A stretch of DNA of 64,000 nucleotides from Hevea brasiliensis (taxonomy: Eukaryota; Streptophyta; Magnoliopsida; Malpighiales; Euphorbiaceae): contig NC_079510.1 in the NCBI RefSeq assembly GCF_030052815.1, positions 35,930,167 to 35,994,166 on the forward strand. The letters run 5' to 3'. Under the pieces are notes generated by a model. It saw only the letters and a list, made by a program, of their open reading frames with translations, did not search any database and was not told where the DNA came from. Positions 56,087-64,000 of the stretch are shown piece after piece; position 1 is the first letter of the stretch; the number at the start of each line of letters is the position of its first letter. The position numbers and the translations under genes were made by a program.

Positions 56087-59000
56087 ATGCAGGGTACGGG
56101 TCAAGCTCAGGTTTTCACCTTGACCCACCAGGATGCTCAGGCTTCCAATGTAATTGTGGCATGTATTCTTCTAGTATGTTCCTATGAGGCTCATATTTTG
56201 ATAGATCCGAGTGCTACGCACTCATTTGTCTCCCCAGTTTTTACCATGAGATTGGGTAGGAACCCTACAACTTTAGAATGCCCTTTGTCTGTAGCTACTC
56301 CACTTATTGACAACATAGATGTGGATATGGTTTTTTCGGGTAGCCCAGTAGTAGTGGATGGAAGGATCCTCCCAGCAGACTTGGTTCCTCTACCAGTAAT
56401 GGATTTCGATGTAATTTTGGAAATGGATTGGTTGGCAACTCATTATGCCACTTTAGACTGCAGGAACAAAAAGGTGTATTTCCACATACCTAGTGTGGAA
56501 CAGTTTAGCTTTGATGGTGATAGGAGCGTGGCTCCATATAATTTGGTGTCAGCAATTAGTGCTAGAAAAATGTTGAGGCATGGATATCAAGGGTATTTAG
56601 CATTGGTGAGAGATACATCTGTAAAAGGTGTTAACATGGAATTCTTGTTGTCAAAGAATTCATAGATGTCTTCCCTGAGGAGCTTCCAGGGTTGCCACCA
56701 GGAAGGGAAATAGAGTTCTGTATTGATGTTGTACCGAGTACAAACCCCATATCAATGCCGCCTTATAGGATGGCACTAGCAGAATTGAAAGAGCTAAAGG
56801 AGCAACTACAGGAGCTTTTGGACAAGGGTTTCATACGTCCGAGCACTTCACCATGGGACACTCCTGTTCTATTTGTGAGAAAGAAAGATGGGTCCTTAAG
56901 GTTGTGTATTGATTATAGACAGCTGAATAAGGTGACTGTGAAGAACAAATATCCACTTTCTCCGATCGATGATCTGTTTGATCAGCTCCAAGGAGCTAGA
57001 TTCTTTTCCAAAATAGACCTACGATTAGGCTACCATTAGTTAAGAGTTAGGAATGAGGATGTGTCCAAGACAGCATTCAAGACAAGATATGGTCATTATG
57101 AGTTCTTGGTAATGTCTTTTGGACTCACTAATGCACCAGCGGCCTTCATGGACTTGATGAATAGGGTGTTCAGGCCATTCCTAGACCGTTTTGTCATCAT
57201 ATTCATAGATGACATTTTAGTATACTATCAGACCGAGGAAGAACACGTGTGGCATTTGAGGATGGTGTTGCAGACTTTGAGGGAGCACCAGCTATATGCC
57301 AAATTTTCAAAATGTGAATTTTGGCTAGAAAGCATCTCATTCTTGGGACACGTGGTTTCTAGTGAAGGCATTCAAGTGGATCCCAAGAAAATTGAGGTCA
57401 GAATCGATTGGCTTAGGCCTACAATTCTTGAAGTCACGAAGTTTTCTGGGCTTAGCTGGCTACTATAGGCATTTTGTGCAGGATTTTTCCAAGATAGCAG
57501 CTCCCCTAACTAAGTTAACTCAGAAGAATGCTCCATTCATTTGGACAGATGATTGTGAGGAGAGTTTTCAGAAGCTTAAGGAGTGTCTAACCACCACCCC
57601 TGTGTTGACATTACCGATGAGTGGTGAAGGATATATCGTGTACTGTGATGCCTCTAGAGTTGGCTTAGGGTGTGTTTTGATGCAGAATGAAAAAGTAGTG
57701 GCTTATACTTCAAGGCAGCTAAAGAGGCATGAGCAGAACTACCCCACCCATGATTTGGAAATGGCGGCTGTAGTCTTTGCACTAAAGATCTGGAGATACT
57801 ACCTGTATGGTGAAGTGTGCGAGATATACACCTACCACAAGAGTTTGAAGTACATCTTCCAACAGAAGGATTTAAATTTGAGACAGAGGAGATGGATGGA
57901 GCTTCTGAAGGACTATGATTGTACCATTCAGTACCACCCTGGGAAGGCCAATGTAGTAGCAGATGCTTTGAGCAGAAAATCTTCTGGCAGCTTGGCGCAC
58001 ATATCAATGGAGAAGAGACCATTGATTCGAGAAGTACATGAGTTGATGGATCAAGGTCTGATCTTAGATCTTTCTGATGAGGGGGTATTGTTGGCCCATT
58101 TTTCAGTGAGACCAGACCTGTAAGATAGATTCACAGTTTCCCAGCACAGAGACCAATAATTGATGAAGATCATAGAAAGAGTATAGCAGGGTGAAGGTGG
58201 TGAGTTTGGATTTGCCAATGATGGCGCCTTTATGCAAGGTTCTAGGATATGTGTGCCTGATGTGGACAATATTAGAAATGAAATCATGCGAGAGGCACAC
58301 TATACACTGTATAATGTCCACCCAGGCTCTACCAAGATGTACCATGATGTGAAAGATAGCTACTGGTGGATTGGCATGAAGAGAGACATAGCAGACTTTG
58401 TGTCCAAGTGCTTGACTTGTCAGAAGGTGAAGTTTGAACACCAAAGGCCTTCAGGGAAGCTGCAAGAGCTCCCTATCCTAGAATGGAACTGGGAAATGAT
58501 CACTATAGATTTTGTAACTGGGTTGCCTTGTACCATGGGGGGATATAATTCTATATGGGTAATTATAGATCGTCTGATCAAATCAGCTCATTTCTTGCCT
58601 GTGAAAACCACGTATTTTGTTACACAGTACGCTTGACTCTATGTTCGAGAAATAGTCAGATTGCATGGAGTTACTGCTTCCATAATATCTGACAGAGGGC
58701 TCCAGTTTACTTCTAGGTTTTGGAGAAAGCTGCAAGAGGCACTTGGCATGCAATTAAACTTTAGTACTGCCTTCCACTCTCACACAAACGGGTAGTCCAA
58801 AAGGACAATCCAAACACTGGAAGACATGCTTCGCATGTGTGTTTTGGATTTTTGAGGTCAATGGGATGACTAGCTACCCTTGGTGGAGTTTGCCTACAAT
58901 AACAATTATCATTCCAGCATAGGGATGGCACCCTATGAGGCGCTATATGGCAGAAAGTGTAGGTCTTCTTTATGTTGGAAGGAAATTGGAGAAGCGAAGG

Positions 59001-59548
59001 TACTTGAAGTAGACCTAGTGCAGTACACTTCAGAGATGGTTCCTTTAATCAAGGAACGATTGAAAACAGCTTTCAATAGGTAGAAGAGTTATGCAGATCC
59101 CAGACGGAGGGATGTGGAGTTTGCAGTAGGCAATTACGTATTCCTGAAGGTTTCTCCGATGAAGGGAGTCATAAGATTTGGAAAGAAGGGCAAGTTGGCA
59201 CCTCGATATATTGGACCTTTTGAGGTTACTGATAGAGTTGGAGCAGTTGCCTATCGGTTGGAGTTACCACCCAACCTTTCTCATGTTAATCCTGTATTTC
59301 ACTTCTCCATTCTCAGGAAAGACATACCTGATCCTTCTCATGTGCTACAGCCGGATATAGTAGAGCTGAAGGAAGACTTGACGTTTGAGGAGCAACCCAT
59401 AGCCATAGTGGACTACCAAGTGAGGCAGCTAAGATCAAAACAAATCCCTATGGTTAAGGTTTTGTGGAGGAGCCAATCAGTGGAAGAGTGCACCTGGGAG
59501 TTAGAGTGGGACATGCATAGCAAGTACCCTTATTTATTTAATGTGTAA
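56087..59548 (+). pseudogene. Tekay pol (second element): PR-RT-RH-INT-chromodomain
   Basis: Protease: LIDPSATHSFVSPVF and VILEMDWLATH (Gly of the usual VILGMDWL lost). Reverse transcriptase: [48 protein letters not shown]. RNase [26 protein letters not shown]. Integrase: [29 protein letters not shown]. At the expected DGQSERTIQ the sequence reads NG-stop-SKRTIQ, so the catalytic Glu is replaced by Lys. The end (59114-59548) holds a chromodomain-like [19 protein letters not shown]. At least eight stops or frameshifts (for example 56664, 57039, 57468, 58123, 58634, 58798) make it non-functional. Confidence 0.9.
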
Positions 59549-59596
59549 TTTTGATCTTTTATTCTGACTTGTGTAAAATTCGAAGACGAATTTTCT

Positions 59597-59611
59597 GTAA
59601 GGGGGGAAGAA
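59597..59611 (+). other. Polypurine tract of the second Tekay element
   Basis: GTAAGGGGGGAAGAA directly precedes the 3' LTR and follows the AATTCGAAGACGAATTTT stretch usual in this lineage. Confidence 0.88.
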
Positions 59612-62326
59612 TGTAACACCCCTAATTTTTAAATTTATTATTTTATAGGTAATTATTTATATTTTATTTTATTTAAAATTTTGAAAATTATTTGAAATTT
59701 TTCAGATTTTAGAAATCGGGTTCGATTTTCTAAAAATATAAAACTTTGATGATTTTTAAAAATTAATTTAAAGACCGCATGGCAAAACTAAAAATATATT
59801 TGGACTCTACGAATTTTTCTGAGTTTTCTAGAATTTTTTCGAAATTTTTAGGCCTCGTTTTCAGTCCAAGGTAGAGTAAAAATTTAATTTGGGTATCTTG
59901 AATCGAACTGACCGAATCGAACCGGATCGGTCGGATCGGTCGAATCGGACCGGCCCTTCCCTTTTTCTTTTCTCCTCTAGTGTCACACGACCCTCTCCTC
60001 TCTCTCTCTCATTTTCTCTCTCCTCCCTCCGCCCCTCGCCGGCCAGCCGCCACCCATCCCTTCCCCACACTCTTGCGCCCCTCCCTCTCCTCTCCCTTGC
60101 CGCCGGCAAGCCTCCAGGCCGCCGGAAACGTCGCGCAAAGCCCACCTAATGCACGTGTGCCATTTCGCCTTCCCGGCCAATCTGGCCACTGATCAGACCA
60201 GGTCTTGTGTCAAAACCCATCTAAACCTCGAGAACTTTCTATGGACACCAAGAACACCAAATCCATCAAGCGGATTGCCCAATTTTTGTCCTGGAAGTTT
60301 TAGCCCATTTCGACTTTTGGGCTAAATTTCTCTCAAACCGTGAATCCTATGAAAAAACCTAGAGTACCGGAGTGCTCCACTCGTCGAGAGCTTCGCGGCA
60401 ATACTAATTTCAAAATTTTCAGACATCGTTTTTCGGTGGGTCTCGCGAAACTTCGTAGTGTTTTTTCGAGCACTAAATGAGCTTAGAAAATTCCGTAAAA
60501 ATTATGTACTAACCCCCGTGTTGTGGGCTTCGTGTAGGTACTTTCAATTAGTGAAAATTTAACAGTTGTCCAGGTCTATAAATTTCGAGCCCGACAGACA
60601 AGCTAACGAAAAAGTCTCGGAATTGATTCGAGATTTTGGCCACCCCACCATTGTCAGATGTCCCGAGCGCATTGCCAGGGTCGGAATCAGCATAGGTAAA
60701 TCCGAACCTTTCTTTTTCTTAATTATCTAGCACTTGAATTTTATTAAAAATCTATAAAATATTCATGGTAGCTTAGAAAATTATAATTCCTTTTGCATTA
60801 GCTTAGTAATAATGCTAAGGACTGCGGAGCAAAGTTTTAAAATTTTTAGAGTTCATTTGAGTAGTTTTTGCAAAAAGGGTTAATTGTAAGGACTAAACTG
60901 TAATTTTTCACATTGTGATTGTTGACTGTTTGGATGGGCCTAGGAGGGGCTATGTGATGTGATTGAGTTGTGGATGTGCAATTTGTAGATATAGAAGTGT
61001 ATTTTGAGCCTTTTTGCAGGTTGGGTAGGTCCTAGGTATAGGGGAGACTCTGCCGGATTTTCGGTACGACTTAGGACATCTTTGGTCTTTTCTTAGTTTG
61101 TATTGAGTCAAATGTATTAAATAATTGTAATAAAATTGTCAGGTGAGCTGGGATAGCGTTTCTCCTCCACCTAGCCGCCACAGTGACCTCAATTTAAGTT
61201 TGTGAGGAAAATATTAATTTTAATTATAATTTCGATATTATTATATGTTCAAGCATGCCCATGTATCACTTATAAATATGTAATTTTAATTATAATTTCG
61301 ATATTATTATATGTTCAAGCATGCCCATGCATCACTTATAAATATGTATCTATGTAGTTAAACACTAGGCACATTTTATATTGCATTCATAATTGTTGAA
61401 GCGCCATGGATGTTGTTTGTGGTAATTTGGAGCAGTGTGTGGCCGTGGCGTGTATGTGGTATGGTATTGGATATGGACAGGACATGTAGACACAGCTTGA
61501 GAGGCACTCGCTGGGACCCAGTCCTTTGGGGTAGACGCGGCTTGAGAGACACTCGCTGAGACCTCGCATTTGGTTTATTAAGCGAAAGTCCGACTTGAGA
61601 GACACTCGCTGGCAGAGGTTGGATTAAGAGGGCTGTATAGGGGATTAGCTCCCATATATGTATTGCTTGACAGTGTTGGGCGTGTGAGTGCTCCAAATTG
61701 CCTTTTTGCTGTTATGATATGAAAATTATGACGATGTTGCATTTTACTCTACAGGGTGCATTAGCTTTAGATAGTTATAGAGATTATGATTAAAATTGGT
61801 ATTTTACTCTCTGAGTCGAACGCTTACTCCTGTTCATCTATTTATTCAGGCTACAGGAGGATTATTCGTTGTGGCTAACTTGCTCTTCTTCTTCGCAGGT
61901 CCATTAATAGTATTTAATGTATTTTGTACAATTGAGTTAAATTTTAGACTCCGCATGTGTTAGAAGCACTTATTTTTATTTTGGGCCTGTATTATAAAAG
62001 TTATGTTGGTAAAATTATTAACTATATGCATGATGGGATTGAATGAGGGAGCTGAGCTCTTATTTGAGTTATGACATTTTGATTATGTGGAAGGTGAGCT
62101 GAGCTCCCCAATTTATTAAATATTATGTTTACAGATTCGGCGAGTCAAAAACTCCCCGTTGAATGGTCCATTTTATGGCCGGACTCTGTCCGGTTGAATT
62201 CCTGAAATTGGGCTCAAATGGGCCTTAGAGTTGGGTTAAGGAATAGTTAGGCTTACTACGGGCCTCGGAGGCTTTAGGCTGGCCCAAGTCCTAGTGCCGG
62301 TCCAGCCCATAGGTTGGGTCGTAATA
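59612..62326 (+). mobile_element. 3' LTR of the plus-strand Tekay element
   Basis: 2715 bp, begins TGTAACACCCC and ends GGGTCGTAATA where the 5' copy has GTGACA. It is followed by AGAAA (62327-62331), identical to 51923-51927. It is 80 bp longer than the 5' LTR, mainly through a 66-bp tandem duplication at 61215-61346. Confidence 0.93.
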
Positions 62327-62331
62327 AGAAA

Positions 62332-63113
62332 AATACTAAAATCAATTAAATTAGGAATATAAAACCAACACTAACTAGGAAATTCTAAACAATAACATTA
62401 CTAAACAATTAAAATACTACTTCCTAATTAAATTAACTAAATAATAGAAATCTAGACTTCCAAATTATAATATAAAATCTGAATGAAAGATCCTAATTTT
62501 ACAATAAAAAAATTAGACAAAAATAAGTCCTAAATCTAATTTCCTTGATTGCATCAAAACCCCATTATGTCCTGACCGCATATCATACTCAAGGAGGGAA
62601 GGAGTGTTCTTTATGAAGTCTGCTAAGCCTAGTTATAGCCCCGTCATCATCCTCCACATTGGCTGACCTTGGGCCCACCTTAGATCCAATTATAATCAAG
62701 GAAATGTAATTTCCTGATGAAATAGATACTTTTCCAAAACTCTTGATTATTTGAAAAGAATCTATGGAGTACACTAGCCTAGGAATTGCCTTCAATTGGA
62801 AGTTGTCTACCGTATATACCATGCGCTAATTGTTTGCTTGTAATTGTAGAATTAGCAATAATTACCAATGAGCTTTAGTTTATTTATATAAGAGTGGTCT
62901 GCAGGACTGTGAGGTCTCAAGTTAAAGTCCTAGTTGAATCTAATTATATAAAAAAAAAAAAAAAAAGAAATAGCAATAATTTGTATTTACTATAACTTCC
63001 TGAGGAATTCAATTTGATCAGTACAACATTTTTCATAATTAAACTAATCCTGCACTTTCAGTGTAAAACGAAAATTTTAATCAACAGCAAAAAGGAGGTT
63101 GCAACATAGCTAC
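62332..63113 (-). other. MORC intron sequence beside the Tekay element
   Basis: Non-coding apart from a 78-codon open frame on the minus strand (62822-62589, MVYTVDNFQLKAIPRL) that I do not recognise and that shows no splice signals. A run of 18 A lies at about 62948-62965. The first part (62332-62540) together with 51898-51922 and 48300-48482 may be one older AT-rich repeat, now split by the hAT and Tekay insertions. Confidence 0.4.
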
Positions 63114-63861
63114 CAGTATTCAATAGTCATTTGCTTTAAATTCTCAAAATCTTGCTTATTGTGAGTAGGTTCAATGTAATTTGCTTCCAGGACACCTGAG
63201 AATATTATTATGTAAAAGCTAAACCATAAACACAATTTATATCAAATTCACAGAATAGCTCTAGTCAACAATTCTCACCAACAATTCCCCCACCAACGCT
63301 GTTTGTTGTATTCTTAAGCACACGCCAAAAAGGCTGCCAAAAAACAAAAAATGAAATTCCAGAGCATGTGAAAAAGAAGCATTTAGCCATAAAGACGCCA
63401 AAACTTCAAATTTCTTCATCCTTGACAACACAAAGGGGGAATAGAAAGCCCTTAGAGTTACTTCACACAGTGATTACATCAATGTCCTACCATGATATCA
63501 CAAGTTCAGAATCATGTACTAAATTCATCAAGGTATATTGACACTGAGGTTGCCAAGGGAAAGGAACAAGTCACATATTCCTTATGATTAACAAAATAAG
63601 AGTAGATTCTATCCACACACCATCTACCAGAAATCAACATAAATTATCCAGCATGCATTTGCAAGATTGTTCTTACTTTTCAAGATAACTAATAGAAGCA
63701 AAATATACAAGGGTTTCATAGACTTAATTAAAGGAGTTTAACTGTAACCTACATAATAGATAAAGGGACTTACTAAGTCGGTTTAAATGGTAGATGTTGA
63801 AGCCATGGATATTTACATCTGGAGCTTCCTTAAGAAATCCTATCGTAGTAATAACGACAGT
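63114..63861 (-). CDS. MORC: MORC family ATPase, upstream exons (S5-like domain end)
   Basis: Three exons on the minus strand: 63774-63861 (VVITTIGFLKEAPDVNIHGF then NIYHLNRL), 63279-63333 (PFWRVLKNTTNSVGGGIV) and 63114-63195 (VLEANYIEPTHNKQDFE...LKQMTIEYW). The pattern GF(L/V)K(E/D)AP..N(I/V)HGFN.YH.NRL..PFWRV, then GVLEAN(F/Y)IEPTHNKQDFE, is diagnostic of MORC ATPases, in the second half of the GHKL-S5 ATPase module. The GHKL part with the ATP-binding motifs lies beyond the window. Exons 2 and 3 join in phase, and exon 3 joins the exon at 47867 in phase. Exons 1 and 2 with their apparent GTAAGT and GGCAG sites do not join in frame, and about two residues (usually I and L/M/Q) are missing there. 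Roughly a dozen residues usual after QDFE are absent. Confidence 0.85.
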
Positions 63862-64000
63862 CTAAGTGACAAAACCATCAGGCACGGACAGCCACTAAAG
63901 GCTGACAATAAATACAGATGCACAACTTAGTGCAAAGTTTTACACATTTTGTAAGTAATCATTATCGAATATGATTATTTTAAGATCCATATAGTACACA
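63862..64000 (-). other. Intron of MORC running off the window
   Basis: Upstream of the acceptor (GTCACTTAG on the minus strand). No further exon is recognisable before the window edge. Confidence 0.5.

Larger units (their letters stand above)
47868..63113 (-). other. 15.2-kb transposon-filled intron of the MORC gene
   Basis: The donor (GTAGCT on the minus strand, 63108-63113) ends codon position 2 of a Trp codon. The acceptor (TTTGCAG, ending at 47868) supplies the third base, giving ...TIEYW then HLHCELIGYQ. The intron holds a hAT element (48491-51889, itself with a solo LTR) and a complete Tekay element (51928-62326). Remaining intron sequence is about 1.4 kb. Confidence 0.8.

Noticed and set aside
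62885..62966. Possible tRNA-derived SINE with A-tail
   Set aside because: Only a weak B-box-like stretch before the A-run; no A box or target duplication could be recognised.

Overview
The window looks like nuclear DNA of a eudicot plant. It is AT-rich and sparse in genes. It holds two plant-type genes: an intron-less PLS-class pentatricopeptide repeat (PPR) gene and an intron-rich MORC ATPase gene. The rest is mostly Ty3/gypsy elements of plant lineages (Tat, Athila, Tekay/Del) plus hAT and Mutator elements. The LTR style made me think of a woody rosid such as Euphorbiaceae, but that is an impression and not shown.

Layout: (1) 1-~33,350 is a Tat-lineage Ty3/gypsy element whose 5' part lies outside the window. 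It has been invaded by a Tekay-type LTR (ends at 158), a 518-bp hAT MITE (1954-2471) and a 26.9-kb Athila element (5956-32827, TSD GAAAC). The Athila element itself carries a 2.1-kb solo LTR (14792-16898) and a complete 11.1-kb Tekay element on the minus strand (19086-30145, TSD ACTAA). (2) 33,627-42,799 is a Mutator-like element (MULE) with a minus-strand transposase pseudogene. Its reading frame is split by a 3.5-kb solo LTR (37410-40942). (3) 42,906-45,074 is the PPR gene (722 aa, plus strand). The MULE ends about 105 bp upstream of its start codon. (4) 45,507-63,861 is the 3' half of a MORC gene (minus strand, 5' end outside the window). One of its introns is about 15.2 kb long. That intron holds a 3.4-kb hAT element (48491-51889), which contains a solo Athila-type LTR (49203-50801), and a 10.4-kb Tekay element (51928-62326, TSD AGAAA).

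Almost every insertion can be bounded by eye with its target-site duplication, and several can be removed on paper to restore the host reading frame. The relative order of insertion is therefore readable. All transposon proteins seen carry stops, frameshifts or lost catalytic residues. Only the PPR gene looks intact. The MORC gene has good splice signals for most exons, but one exon junction is out of frame and a short conserved segment is missing, so its integrity is open.

The most unusual observations are: the MORC gene split by a 15-kb nested transposon intron; a 75-bp intron-like GT-AG segment inside a Tekay integrase; a snRNA-type USE plus TATA promoter pair inside the hAT element; an antisense coiled-coil ORF in the Tat element; and family-specific clusters of short palindromic motifs in the Athila-type elements. 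I found no CRISPR, tRNA, rRNA or prokaryotic feature.
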